Positions 44,451-53,245 of a stretch of 64,000 nucleotides of DNA are shown in pieces. Each line of letters begins with the position of its first letter. The first letter of the stretch is position 1. The stretch comes from Pukyongia salina (GTDB lineage: Bacteria; Bacteroidota; Bacteroidia; Flavobacteriales; Flavobacteriaceae). Below the pieces are notes generated by a model. That model had not been told where the DNA came from and searched no databases. It saw nothing but the letters and a program-made list of their open reading frames with translations. A program made the position numbers and the translations under genes. The DNA is taken from the NCBI RefSeq assembly GCF_002966125.1, contig NZ_CP027062.1, positions 1,488,001 to 1,552,000 of the forward strand, read 5' to 3'.

Positions 44451-45167
44451 CTACATTTTCAGATAAAAATCCTTCACTAGTTGTATATAGGATTGGGTGT
44501 AGTTGTGCCGGCCATTTTCGATAGTGAGTTGCTCTGTTACCGGCGATCTGTATTTTTCCCGGCCAAATTCCATAAGGATTCTTTTTACTTCTGAATTTGG
44601 TGTGCCACGAACTTCGCAGATACGCTTAGGGTGTAGCCCGTGCTGCGCGGCAATACGCACAACGTTTTCATGTTCTTTCTTCGGAACAATAACCGAAAAA
44701 GTACCTTTTAAAGATAGTAGCTGGATAGCACAGAGAAATAAATGTTCGAACGGAAGGGTGTCTGTAAATCTCGCCTGGTCTCGGGCCGGATCGTTCGTTT
44801 TATATTCATCGGTATAAAAAGGTGGGTTAGATACGATGAGATCATATTTTAGATCCATTTCTGCTGCGAATTCCTGAACAGATGCGTGGTAACAGAAGAG
44901 CCTGTCATTCCATGGGGAGGCTTCGAAGTTCTCTGAACACTGCTCGTAAGCATCGGGGTCCAGTTCGATGGCGTCTATGGTCTCTGCTACACTACGTTGT
45001 GCCAATTGCAGAGCGATCACTCCGGTACCGCTACCAATGTCCAGGATGCTCTCCGGGTGGGTTTCGAGAGAGGTCCATGCGCCCAATAGCACACCATCTG
45101 TACCTATTTTCATGGCACAGCGATCCTGTTCTACCACAAATTGTTTGAATTGAAAGGCGGTGCTCAT
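44451..45167 (-). CDS. trmN6: tRNA1(Val) (adenine(37)-N6)-methyltransferase
   Basis: The 238-residue SAM methyltransferase has ILDIGSGTGVIALQLAQR near 41 and the N6-adenine motif SNPPFY near 115 found in TrmN6 (YfiC). The N-terminal segment FKQFVVEQDRCAMKIGTDGVLLGAW matches the family. It modifies A37 of tRNA-Val. The start codon overlaps the rimM stop, placing it third in the rpsP operon. Confidence 0.9.
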   Translation of the reverse strand: MSTAFQFKQFVVEQDRCAMKIGTDGVLLGAWTSLETHPESILDIGSGTGVIALQLAQRSVAETIDAIELDPDAYEQCSENFEASPWNDRLFCYHASVQEFAAEMDLKYDLIVSNPPFYTDEYKTNDPARDQARFTDTLPFEHLFLCAIQLLSLKGTFSVIVPKKEHENVVRIAAQHGLHPKRICEVRGTPNSEVKRILMEFGREKYRSPVTEQLTIENGRHNYTQSYIQLVKDFYLKM

Positions 45168-45691
45168 TACAGGTAGATATCGATGAGGCCTTCGGGTGCC
45201 TGGATGTGGATGGTTTTGGCCTTTCGATCTACCTTATCGATTATTTCATCCGAAATAGGGATGAGGATCTGCTTCCCGTCACGTTCTATCTCGAAAAGAG
45301 CTTGAGCTGTGCTGTCATTAACTCCCGAAATCGTTCCTACCGTTCCGAAGTTTACATCATTTACCGAGAAACCAATGATCTCGTGATAGTAGAATGTATT
45401 TCCGCTTAGCTGTGGTAACAGGTTCAGGGGGAGGTAAAGTTCTGAACCTAAAAGGGAATCTGCATCCTCTTCGCTGTCCACTTCTTCAAATTTTACTCTA
45501 AGGAGTTCGCTTTTATGTAGGGAAAGAGAGTCAATAAAAAATGGAATCAGGTTTTTGTGTTTTTCAACAAAAACCGATTCCATTTCAAGAAATTGTTCGG
45601 GCTCGTCTGTATCTAATTTTACAAGTAACTCGCCCTTAAAGCTATATTTTTTAACGATTTTGCCAACGAAGAAACAGTCCTTCTTTTGCAT
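45167..45691 (-). CDS. rimM: Ribosome maturation factor RimM
   Basis: RimM assists assembly of the 30S head and binds S19. The 174-residue protein has the N-terminal RimM beta-barrel (VGKIVKKYSFKGELLVKLDTDEPEQF) and the C-terminal PRC-barrel (GFSVNDVNFGTVGTISGVND). It lies ten bases after rpsP, the common arrangement, and overlaps trmN6. Confidence 0.97.
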   Translation of the reverse strand: MQKKDCFFVGKIVKKYSFKGELLVKLDTDEPEQFLEMESVFVEKHKNLIPFFIDSLSLHKSELLRVKFEEVDSEEDADSLLGSELYLPLNLLPQLSGNTFYYHEIIGFSVNDVNFGTVGTISGVNDSTAQALFEIERDGKQILIPISDEIIDKVDRKAKTIHIQAPEGLIDIYL

Positions 45692-45701
45692 CGTTTAAAG
45701 C

Positions 45702-46298
45702 TTATTCTTCTTCTTTTGCAGCTTCTTCGGTAGTTTCGGCAGTAGCTTCAGTAGCCTCTTCCGTAACTTCTTCTACGGCTTCGGTAGATTCTTCAGCCGC
45801 TGCTTCTACAGCTTCAGGAGTTTCTTCAACTGCCTCTTCGGTAGCTTCTGCTTCTTCTGCAACCGCTACACGAGCTTCGTTCACTGCTTTTTCAGCAGCA
45901 AGTGCTTCGGCTTTAGCTTTTGCTTGCGCATCGGCAAGATTAGCGCGTTTAGCCTCTACAGCTTTCGCTTTCTCTTCCAGCCAGTTGTTGAATTTCTCTT
46001 CGGCTTGCTCTTCGGTAATAGCACCCTTACGAACACCTACTGCAAGGTGTTTTTTCAGCATAGCACCTTTGTAAGAAAGGATAGCTCTTGCTGTATCGGT
46101 TGGTTGTGCCCCGTTTTGAAGCCATTGTACTGCACCATCAATGTCGAGATTGATCTCTGCAGGGTTGACATTAGGATTGTAAGTACCTAATTTCTCAAGG
46201 TATTTACCATCTCTTTTCGCGCGGCTGTCGGCCGCTACGATCCAGTAAAAAGGTTTCCCTTTCTTACCGTGTCTTTGTAATCTGATCTTTACAGGCAT
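45702..46298 (-). CDS. rpsP: 30S ribosomal protein S16 with long acidic tail
   Basis: Residues 1-80 are canonical S16 (VKIRLQRHGKKGKPFYWIVAADSRAKRDGK, DTARAILSYKGA). Beyond about residue 115 the protein continues for some 80 residues as an Ala- and Glu-rich low-complexity tail (repeated EE, VEEA, TEEA), giving 198 residues where bacterial S16 is usually 80-120. It heads an operon with rimM and trmN6. The leader contains a GGGGT/ACCCC hairpin. Confidence 0.97.
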   Translation of the reverse strand: MPVKIRLQRHGKKGKPFYWIVAADSRAKRDGKYLEKLGTYNPNVNPAEINLDIDGAVQWLQNGAQPTDTARAILSYKGAMLKKHLAVGVRKGAITEEQAEEKFNNWLEEKAKAVEAKRANLADAQAKAKAEALAAEKAVNEARVAVAEEAEATEEAVEETPEAVEAAAEESTEAVEEVTEEATEATAETTEEAAKEEE

Positions 46299-46314
46299 AT
46301 AGTAATTAAATTGT

Positions 46315-46329
46315 GGGGTACGCGACCCC
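46315..46329 (-). other. Hairpin in the rpsP leader
   Basis: GGGGT pairs with ACCCC around five bases, between the promoter box (46348-46355) and the rpsP ATG. It could influence mRNA stability or translation. No T-run follows, so it is not a terminator. Confidence 0.4.
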
Positions 46330-46347
46330 GGTTATAATTAAGGACGG

Positions 46348-46355
46348 CAAAGATA
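46348..46355 (-). promoter_or_regulatory. Promoter -7 box (TATCTTTG) for rpsP
   Basis: Exact TAnnTTTG match on the minus strand, 49 bases before the rpsP ATG. Confidence 0.65.
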
Positions 46356-46397
46356 CTATATTTATTAGTTGAAATACAAAAGATTAAACTTTTCTTT

Positions 46398-46405
46398 TAT
46401 ATTTG
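46398..46405 (+). promoter_or_regulatory. Promoter -7 box (TATATTTG) for the DUF6252-like lipoprotein gene
   Basis: Exact TAnnTTTG match 26 bases before the ATG at 46432; it is divergent with the rpsP promoter. Confidence 0.6.
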
Positions 46406-46431
46406 TCGGGAACCTATTTACCCAAATAACC

Positions 46432-47238
46432 ATGAAACGGATTATTTTAACCATATTCGCAGCAGTAGCCTTCTTAGGCTGTGAAGACACCCAGTTGAAT
46501 TCACCTGCCATGCAGGGATCGCTGGACGATGTCTTTTTCAAAGCGACCGATGCCCGGGGAGCTGAGACTCCCGGAGGTAATGGCATAATATTACAAGGCC
46601 TTACAGCCGATGAGGTCCTTACCCTGCGAGTACCTTCTACAGAATTGGGAACTTATACAATCGAAGACAGTCCTAATGTTTATGCATCATTTCAGGACTT
46701 CAATGGCAGGCTGTACCATACAGATCCCGATGGAGAAGGTGTAATAGTGATAAATAATAATAATACCGCCCAAAGAACCCTTAGTGGAACGTTTCGATTT
46801 ATAGCCTATATCCCGGGAGTGGACACATTATACGCCCAAAGAGGAGTGTTCTATGAAGTTCCTTATGATCTTGGCTTCGAGATACCAGATCCCGGCCTGG
46901 GAACAGGAACCCTTTTCGCACGAGTAGATGGTGAGGATTTTCTTCCACCCGATGTTGTTGGGTCCAGGGACGAAATTAGTATTCGTATACAGGGTATCAG
47001 TGGAACCGAAATGATCGATCTTAATATAGCGGTAGATGCCGGTACTGGAAATTACGATATAACACTTGATGGGTTTTCTGGAAAGTATACAGATCCGGAG
47101 GGTGTTACCCAGGACGCCAGTAGTGGAAATATAACTGTAATAGAGCATGATACACAAGGGCGTTCCATAAGAGGCACATTTTCTTTTCTCACCATGGATC
47201 ATGTGATATCCCAGGGGCAGTTTAACGTTACCTACTAA
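46432..47238 (+). CDS. Lipoprotein with two DUF6252-like repeats
   Basis: The ATG at 46432 gives a signal peptide with lipobox AFLGC and 268 residues. Two related beta-rich units follow, each ending in a similar strand pattern (LSGTFRFIAY...GVFYEVPY and IRGTFSFLTM...GQFNVTY). This is the pattern of DUF6252 lipoproteins. Function unknown; surface or periplasmic location is expected. A similar single-unit protein is encoded at 56.5 kb. Confidence 0.78.
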   Translation: MKRIILTIFAAVAFLGCEDTQLNSPAMQGSLDDVFFKATDARGAETPGGNGIILQGLTADEVLTLRVPSTELGTYTIEDSPNVYASFQDFNGRLYHTDPDGEGVIVINNNNTAQRTLSGTFRFIAYIPGVDTLYAQRGVFYEVPYDLGFEIPDPGLGTGTLFARVDGEDFLPPDVVGSRDEISIRIQGISGTEMIDLNIAVDAGTGNYDITLDGFSGKYTDPEGVTQDASSGNITVIEHDTQGRSIRGTFSFLTMDHVISQGQFNVTY

Positions 47239-47254
47239 CCGATAATAACCTATT

Positions 47255-47284
47255 AAAAACCGGACAACTAGTCCGGTTTTTTTG
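47255..47284 (+). terminator. Intrinsic terminator after the lipoprotein gene
   Basis: AAAACCGGAC pairs with GTCCGGTTTT around a 5-base loop, followed by TTTG. Confidence 0.92.
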
Positions 47285-47398
47285 TTTATAAGTGCATCAA
47301 ACTGTTTACAACTTTACTTCGCTTTAAGCGCTTAAAATTCTATTTTTACCATATCATTTCTCGCCGAGGCTTTTCGGCGTTCCATTGGCTAAGTATTT

Positions 47399-50300
47399 AT
47401 GTTTATAATCTTCGACACAGAGACCACCGGGCTTCCTAAACGCTATGATGCACCTTTAAGTGACAGTGATAACTGGCCACGTTGTATACAACTCGCCTGG
47501 CAGTTGCACGACGCCATGGGAAATCTTCTGGAGAGCGGGGATTATCTGGTACAACCCAGGGGATTCAATATCCCTTACGACTCCGAGAAGATACATGGTA
47601 TTTCTACAGATCTTGCCATGGAAAATGGAAAACCACTGGAGGAAGTAGTTAACCACTTCCTGGAGGCAGTCGCAAAGGCGAAATTCCTGGTGGGACAAAA
47701 TGTGGATTTCGATCTCAGTATCATGGGAGCCGAATTCTACCGTTTAGGGGTGGAGAATCCTTTTCCCGGTATGCCGGTACTGGACACCTGTAGCGAAACA
47801 ACAGCTCAGCTTTGCCAGTTGCCCGGAGGTAGGGGCGGAAAATTCAAATTGCCTACGCTAACCGAGTTACATCAGTTTCTGTTCGAGCAACCTTTTGCCG
47901 AGGCCCATAACGCCACAGCCGATGTGGAAGCTACTGCACGTTGCTTTTTCGAATTGGTACGCAGACAGATCTTCACTGTGGAAGAACTGGATGTGCAACC
48001 GGATTATTTCGAAAGGTTTGGGGAGGAGAACCCGGGCACCATCGAATTAATAGGTTTAAAACATATCAACCTGAAAAAGGCTTCGGAAGCCATTAGAAAG
48101 AAACAACAGGCAGCGGCAGAGCCCGCCGAGATAACTTCCGAAGAGATAGATGAGAATATCGCTGTACTGGAGGAGACCAGCTTTGCTCATTTACACAATC
48201 ATTCGCAGTTTTCCATACTGCAGTCCACCTCCTCTACCCAGGACCTGGTGAAGGCAGCAGTGGAGGACAAGATGCCCGCAGTCGCCCTAACCGATAGCGG
48301 TAATATGATGGGAGCCTTTCATTTTGTGAAGGCGGTGAACGATTATAACAAATCTCTGGCCAAGGACGAACAGCATAAAGCCTTAAAGGCCGTTCTGGGG
48401 TGCGAGTTCTTTGTATGTGAAGACCACACCAATAAATCTCATAAAGACAACGGCTACCAGATAGTATTTCTGGCGAAGAATAAGAACGGCTACCACAACC
48501 TGGCGAAAATGGCTTCCATTGCTTATACCGATGGTTTTTATTATGTCCCCAGAATAGATAAGAAAGTGGTGGAAACCTATAAGGAAGACATCATCGTCCT
48601 TACCGGTAGTTTGTATGGGGAGGTGCCTTCGAAGGTCCTCAATATTGGTGAGAAACAGGCGGAAGAAGCCTTGCTTTGGTGGAAAGAGCAGTTTGGGGAC
48701 GATCTCTATATGGAGATCATGCGTCACGGACAGGAGGACGAACGCAGGGTGAACGAAACTTTGATCGCCCTGGCGAAGAAGCACGACGTTAAACTTGTAG
48801 CCTGCAACAACACTTACTACATCAATAAGGAAGATGCCAATGCTCATGATATCTTGTTGTGTGTGAAGGATGGTGAGAAACAGGCAACGCCCATTGGCCG
48901 GGGCCGGGGCTATAGATATGGCCTTCCAAACCAGGAATATTATTTTAAGTCGCAGGACGAAATGAAGCGGCTGTTTGAGGATCTTCCCGAAGCTATTAGT
49001 AATATCGCTGAAGTGATCGAAAAAATTGAGCCTTTCACACTCATGAGAGATGTGTTACTACCCAATTTTGATATCCCGGAGGAGTTTTATGATAAAGCCG
49101 ATGCCGATGGCGGAAAGAGAGGGGAGAATGCCTACTTGCGACATCTTACTTATGAAGGAGCAAAAAAGCGATACGAAGAACTCACTGATGAGATTAGACA
49201 GCGCCTGGATTTCGAGCTGGAAGTTATAGCAAATACAGGGTATCCGGGTTATTTTCTAATTGTACAGGATTTTATTGCTGAAGCTCGTAAAATGGGCGTT
49301 TCGGTGGGGCCAGGTCGTGGATCGGCGGCCGGAAGTGCCGTGGCCTATTGCCTTGGAATAACGAATATTGATCCAATTGAGTACGATCTGCTATTTGAGC
49401 GCTTCCTGAATCCGGACCGGGTGAGTATGCCCGATATCGATATTGATTTTGACGATGAGGGAAGAAGTAAGGTAATGGACTATGTGATCGAAAAATACGG
49501 TTCGAACCAGGTGGCGCAGATCATCACTTACGGAACTATGGCAGCGAAGTCGTCTATACGCGATACTGCCCGAGTACTTGACCTGCCGCTTAACGACGCA
49601 GATCGCATTGCCAAGCTCATCCCTAATATGACCAAGCTGAACAGGATCTTTGGATTGAGTGATCAGGAGCTGCGTGCAAAGTTTAGAAGCGATGAACTCC
49701 CGAAGGTGAACGAACTACTTAACCTGGCTGAAGGAGAAGACCTGGAAGCCGAAACCATCAAGCAGGCAAAAGTACTGGAGGGATCGGTGCGGAATACCGG
49801 AATACATGCCTGTGGGGTAATAATCACGCCCGACAATATTACCAATTATGTGCCTATAGCGACGGCAAAAGATTCCGATCTGTACGTCACCCAATTCGAT
49901 AACTCGGTGGTGGAGAGTGCCGGATTGCTGAAAATGGATTTCCTGGGCTTAAAGACCCTTACCCTGATAAAGGATACGGTTAAGATCGTAAAACACAAAC
50001 ACGGTATAGAGCTGGATCCCGATAATTTCCCTCTGGATGATGAAAAGACCTACGAGTTGTTCCAGAGAGGGGAGACAGTGGGTATCTTCCAGTACGAATC
50101 TGTTGGGATGCAAAAGCATATGAAGGAGCTCAAACCAACGGTGTTTGCAGATCTTATTGCCATGAACGCCTTGTACAGGCCAGGTCCCATGGAATACATC
50201 CCTAGTTTTATTAGGAGGAAACACGGGGAAGAAGAGATAAGTTACGACCTGCCCGCAATGGAGGAATACCTGAAGGAGACCTACGGAATTACGGTCTACC

Positions 50301-51748
50301 AGGAGCAGGTGATGTTGCTCTCTCAAAAGCTGGCTAATTTTACCAAGGGTGAAGCCGATGTCTTGCGAAAGGCCATGGGGAAAAAGCAAAAGGCGGTACT
50401 GGACAAGATGAAGCCAAAATTCATCGAGCAGGCAGCAGCCAATGGTCATGATCCGGAAATTCTGGAAAAGATATGGAAGGACTGGGAAGCCTTTGCCAGT
50501 TATGCCTTCAACAAGTCGCATTCTACCTGTTATGCCTGGATAGCATACCAGACAGCCTATCTCAAGGCCCATTATCCAGCCGAATATATGGCGGCTGTGC
50601 TCTCCAACAATATGAACGACATAAAACAGGTAACTTTCTTTATGGAGGAATGTAAGCGGATGGGGCTTGAAGTTCTAGGCCCCGATGTGAATGAATCCTT
50701 TTACAAGTTTACTGTAAACGACCAGGGCGCGATACGTTTTGGGATGGGAGCCATAAAAGGTGTTGGAGGAAACGCGGTGGCCACTATAGTGGAGAACCGA
50801 AAAGACGGTAAATACAAAAGCATTTTCGATCTCGCGAAGAGGATCGACCTGAGGGCTGCTAATAAAAAAGCCTTCGAAAATCTGGTGCTGGCCGGGGGCT
50901 TTGATAGTTTCGATACCCATAGGGCGCAGTATATGCATGCAGATGGGGATGGCGTGATGTTCTTTGAAAAGGTACTGCGATACGCCGCACGATACCAGGA
51001 AACTCAGAATTCGTCGCAGGTTAGTTTATTTGGCGATGCCAGTGAGGTGCAAATACCTGAACCCGAAGTACCACCCTGTGAGGAATGGGGTACTATGAAA
51101 AAGCTCAAGCAAGAGAAAGAAGTGGTTGGGATCTATATTTCCGGACATCCGCTGGATGATTTCAAGACAGAGATTGAGAGTTTCTGTAGTTGTAAGGTGA
51201 GTGATTTTAACGATCTGGAGCGGTTTGTAAATCGCGAATTAACCTTTGGTGGAGTGGTGAGCGAAGTACAGCATAGGGAGAGTAAGGCGGGGAAAGGCTG
51301 GGCTATTTTTACCGTGGAAGATTACGAAGATAGTTTCGAGTTTAAGATCTTTGGAGAGGAATACCTCAAGTACAGGCATTTGCTCATCCCAAATTCGTTT
51401 ATCTATGCCCGGGTTTACGTGAGAGAAGGATGGGTGAACAGAGAAACCGGAAAGAAGGGAGAACCTAGATTGCAATATAGCAATATACAGTTGTTGCATG
51501 ATGTAATGGGGATTCAGGCGAAGAAATTAACGCTTCAGATCCCTATAGAGGAGTTAAAAGAGGATAAAATAAAAGACTTAAAGGATCTGCTGAAAATGCA
51601 TGAAGGGGATAAGCAGTTGCATATTACCATGTACGATGTAGAGGAAAAGGTAAAACTGAATATGCCCAGCAGGAAGCAGAAGGTGGAGATAAGCAAGGAA
51701 TTGCTTGTTGAGCTGAAGGAAATGGAGCTGAAATACAAACTGAATTGA
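47399..51748 (+). CDS. dnaE: DNA polymerase III alpha subunit with fused exonuclease domain
   Basis: At 1449 residues this is a DnaE replicase with an added N-terminal DEDDh exonuclease (about 1-180; DTETTG with Asp6 and Glu8, QNVDFDLS, HNATADVEAT). The PHP domain starts near 264 (HLHNHSQFSILQ), the polymerase Asp triad is in MPDIDIDFDDEG near 679, and the helix-hairpin-helix, OB-fold and tau-binding parts follow. The fusion should give proofreading in the same chain, unlike E. coli where a separate epsilon subunit does it. The genes up- and downstream are unrelated. Confidence 0.97.
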   Translation: MFIIFDTETTGLPKRYDAPLSDSDNWPRCIQLAWQLHDAMGNLLESGDYLVQPRGFNIPYDSEKIHGISTDLAMENGKPLEEVVNHFLEAVAKAKFLVGQNVDFDLSIMGAEFYRLGVENPFPGMPVLDTCSETTAQLCQLPGGRGGKFKLPTLTELHQFLFEQPFAEAHNATADVEATARCFFELVRRQIFTVEELDVQPDYFERFGEENPGTIELIGLKHINLKKASEAIRKKQQAAAEPAEITSEEIDENIAVLEETSFAHLHNHSQFSILQSTSSTQDLVKAAVEDKMPAVALTDSGNMMGAFHFVKAVNDYNKSLAKDEQHKALKAVLGCEFFVCEDHTNKSHKDNGYQIVFLAKNKNGYHNLAKMASIAYTDGFYYVPRIDKKVVETYKEDIIVLTGSLYGEVPSKVLNIGEKQAEEALLWWKEQFGDDLYMEIMRHGQEDERRVNETLIALAKKHDVKLVACNNTYYINKEDANAHDILLCVKDGEKQATPIGRGRGYRYGLPNQEYYFKSQDEMKRLFEDLPEAISNIAEVIEKIEPFTLMRDVLLPNFDIPEEFYDKADADGGKRGENAYLRHLTYEGAKKRYEELTDEIRQRLDFELEVIANTGYPGYFLIVQDFIAEARKMGVSVGPGRGSAAGSAVAYCLGITNIDPIEYDLLFERFLNPDRVSMPDIDIDFDDEGRSKVMDYVIEKYGSNQVAQIITYGTMAAKSSIRDTARVLDLPLNDADRIAKLIPNMTKLNRIFGLSDQELRAKFRSDELPKVNELLNLAEGEDLEAETIKQAKVLEGSVRNTGIHACGVIITPDNITNYVPIATAKDSDLYVTQFDNSVVESAGLLKMDFLGLKTLTLIKDTVKIVKHKHGIELDPDNFPLDDEKTYELFQRGETVGIFQYESVGMQKHMKELKPTVFADLIAMNALYRPGPMEYIPSFIRRKHGEEEISYDLPAMEEYLKETYGITVYQEQVMLLSQKLANFTKGEADVLRKAMGKKQKAVLDKMKPKFIEQAAANGHDPEILEKIWKDWEAFASYAFNKSHSTCYAWIAYQTAYLKAHYPAEYMAAVLSNNMNDIKQVTFFMEECKRMGLEVLGPDVNESFYKFTVNDQGAIRFGMGAIKGVGGNAVATIVENRKDGKYKSIFDLAKRIDLRAANKKAFENLVLAGGFDSFDTHRAQYMHADGDGVMFFEKVLRYAARYQETQNSSQVSLFGDASEVQIPEPEVPPCEEWGTMKKLKQEKEVVGIYISGHPLDDFKTEIESFCSCKVSDFNDLERFVNRELTFGGVVSEVQHRESKAGKGWAIFTVEDYEDSFEFKIFGEEYLKYRHLLIPNSFIYARVYVREGWVNRETGKKGEPRLQYSNIQLLHDVMGIQAKKLTLQIPIEELKEDKIKDLKDLLKMHEGDKQLHITMYDVEEKVKLNMPSRKQKVEISKELLVELKEMELKYKLN

Positions 51749-51789
51749 TCCTACTGTGATACCAGAGTGATCGCGGGAGGATGTATTTC

Positions 51790-51879
51790 GGGCAGGGATT
51801 GCAGCGGCATCCCCTGTAGTGTCGCAGATATAGAGCGAAGTTCATTTCAACACTACTACAGGGATATAGCGTAAAGCCC
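51790..51879. ncRNA. Structured intergenic hairpin element, possibly RNA
   Basis: GGGC (51790-51793) faces GCCC (51876-51879) and ATCCCCTGTAGTG (51809-51821) faces CACTACTACAGGGAT (51851-51865), so the 90-base segment can fold into a long hairpin with conserved-looking internal loops (CAGGGATTGCAGCGGC and ATATAGCG). I recognise this layout from intergenic regions of many flavobacterial genomes, where it may correspond to a structured RNA or a mobile repeat. It sits between dnaE and thioredoxin. Confidence 0.55.
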
Positions 51880-51882
51880 AGC

Positions 51883-51921
51883 CGTGTAGTGTCGCTGTAG
51901 TAGAGCGCAGCTCACTACACG
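51883..51921. repeat. Inverted repeat following the hairpin element
   Basis: CGTGTAGTG (51883-51891) is exactly complementary to CACTACACG (51913-51921). The interior (GTCGC, TAGAGCG) matches the preceding element at 51821-51838, so the two look like diverged copies. Confidence 0.65.
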
Positions 51922-52011
51922 ATTACTTCACGGGCCCGCATAATAATAAATGCTAATACAGGCATTAACTAAAGTAATGTTATGGTTGTAAGGAATGCTT
52001 TAAAAAATGAC

Positions 52012-52019
52012 TACTTTTG
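52012..52019 (+). promoter_or_regulatory. Promoter -7 box (TACTTTTG) for thioredoxin
   Basis: Exact TAnnTTTG match 23 bases before the ATG; a -33-like TTG is at 51986-51988. Confidence 0.65.
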
Positions 52020-52042
52020 CGTAACATATTAAAATTAAGACA

Positions 52043-52363
52043 ATGGCTTTAGAAATAACCGATGCAACTTTTGATGAAACCGTATTAAAAAGTGATAAGC
52101 CCGTAGTGGTAGACTTTTGGGCGGCATGGTGCGGACCTTGTAGAATGGTTGGCCCGATCATCGATCAAATAAGTGAAGAATACGAAGGCAAAGCAGTGGT
52201 TGGAAAGGTAGATGTGGATGCGAACCAGGAATTTGCTGCGAAATATGGGGTACGTAATATCCCGACCGTATTAGTTTTCAATAAAGGAGAATTAGTAGGA
52301 CGCCAGGTTGGTGTGGCACCAAAGAACGTGTATACCGAGGCGATTGATTCTTTGTTGAACTAA
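52043..52363 (+). CDS. trxA: Thioredoxin
   Basis: The 106-residue protein has the canonical WAAWCGPCRM active site near residue 32, the cis-Pro (NIPTVLVF) near 75 and the C-terminal helix. It reduces cytoplasmic disulfides with electrons from thioredoxin reductase. It is the only thioredoxin with an intact CGPC in this window; the protein at 12.8 kb has a single Cys. A terminator follows. Confidence 0.98.
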   Translation: MALEITDATFDETVLKSDKPVVVDFWAAWCGPCRMVGPIIDQISEEYEGKAVVGKVDVDANQEFAAKYGVRNIPTVLVFNKGELVGRQVGVAPKNVYTEAIDSLLN

Positions 52364-52384
52364 ACAAGAACTTAAATTATTGAT

Positions 52385-52418
52385 AAAGGCTTGGCGTAAT
52401 GTCAGGCCTTTTTTTATC
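52385..52418 (+). terminator. Intrinsic terminator after thioredoxin
   Basis: AAGGC and TG pair with CA and GCCTT around a 9-base loop, followed by seven T. Confidence 0.85.
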
Positions 52419-52457
52419 TTAGTGAGATTGAAAATTTAAGATTTTCGCAATCGAATT

Positions 52458-52480
52458 AACCCCGCCAGGCTGCGGGGTCT
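52458..52480. other. Short hairpin upstream of clpP
   Basis: ACCCCGC pairs with GCGGGGT around CAGGCT. No T-run follows. It may be part of the clpP leader or a leftover of an intergenic repeat. Confidence 0.4.
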
Positions 52481-52577
52481 CACAATTAATTAATCATCCG
52501 GGGTCGCGCGCAGCCAAACCCTTTCACCTTTAAAATTATGTACCCTTGTAACTGCGCCGGAGGGACATTTTACGGTT

Positions 52578-53123
52578 ATGGAAAGAATAAATAAAGTACA
52601 GGACCAGATAGACAATCAATTATTGAGCGAACGCAAAGTTTTTCTTTGGGGCATGGTGGACGACGAAAGTGCCAAGCACGTGGTAGACCGTTTACTGTAC
52701 CTGGACTCGCTTAATCACGACGAGATCAAATTGTATATCAATAGTCCGGGTGGATATGTTACTTCCGGATTCTCTATGTACGACACCATTAAAGGAATAA
52801 AGAGTCCTGTATCTACCATTTGCACAGGATTGTGTGCTTCTATGGGGAGCATCTTGTTATCGGCAGGGGAGAAAGGGAAGCGATTTATACAACCACATGC
52901 CAGGGTGATGATCCATCAGCCCAGTGGAGGTGCCCGCGGACCTGCCAGTGATATTGAGATCACGGCCCAGGAGATCCTGAAGACCAAAGAGCTAAGTGCG
53001 AAGATTCTGGCCGACAATTGTGGTCAGGAGTTCGAAAAAGTATTAAAAGATTTTAACCGCGATCACTGGATGGGTGCCGAAGAGAGTGTAGAGTACGGTA
53101 TTGTTGATGGTATTGTAGAGTGA
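52578..53123 (+). CDS. clpP: ClpP-type ATP-dependent protease subunit
   Basis: The 181-residue protein has the full ClpP triad: Ser88 (GLCASMGS), His113 (MIHQPSGG) and Asp162 (FNRDHWMG). It is shorter at the N-terminus than typical ClpP and begins almost directly with the axial-loop region, leaving little room for a propeptide. It is not next to tig or clpX, where flavobacterial clpP usually lies, so it may be a second ClpP. The subunit degrades proteins delivered by a Clp ATPase. Confidence 0.92.
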   Translation: MERINKVQDQIDNQLLSERKVFLWGMVDDESAKHVVDRLLYLDSLNHDEIKLYINSPGGYVTSGFSMYDTIKGIKSPVSTICTGLCASMGSILLSAGEKGKRFIQPHARVMIHQPSGGARGPASDIEITAQEILKTKELSAKILADNCGQEFEKVLKDFNRDHWMGAEESVEYGIVDGIVE

Positions 53124-53245
53124 ATGATGAATCGTGAGTAGTGAATTGTATAAGGTTCATTCAATTTCCACGGTGCAATTTTGTTTGATTGAACTTTATG
53201 ATTGAATTGGGCTTGGTACTTGACATTTGAGATTTTTTATTTGAG

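Noticed and set aside
49949-50572. Long 207-codon minus-strand frame antisense to dnaE
   Set aside because: dnaE motifs are continuous across it in the plus frame, and its own translation shows no domain.
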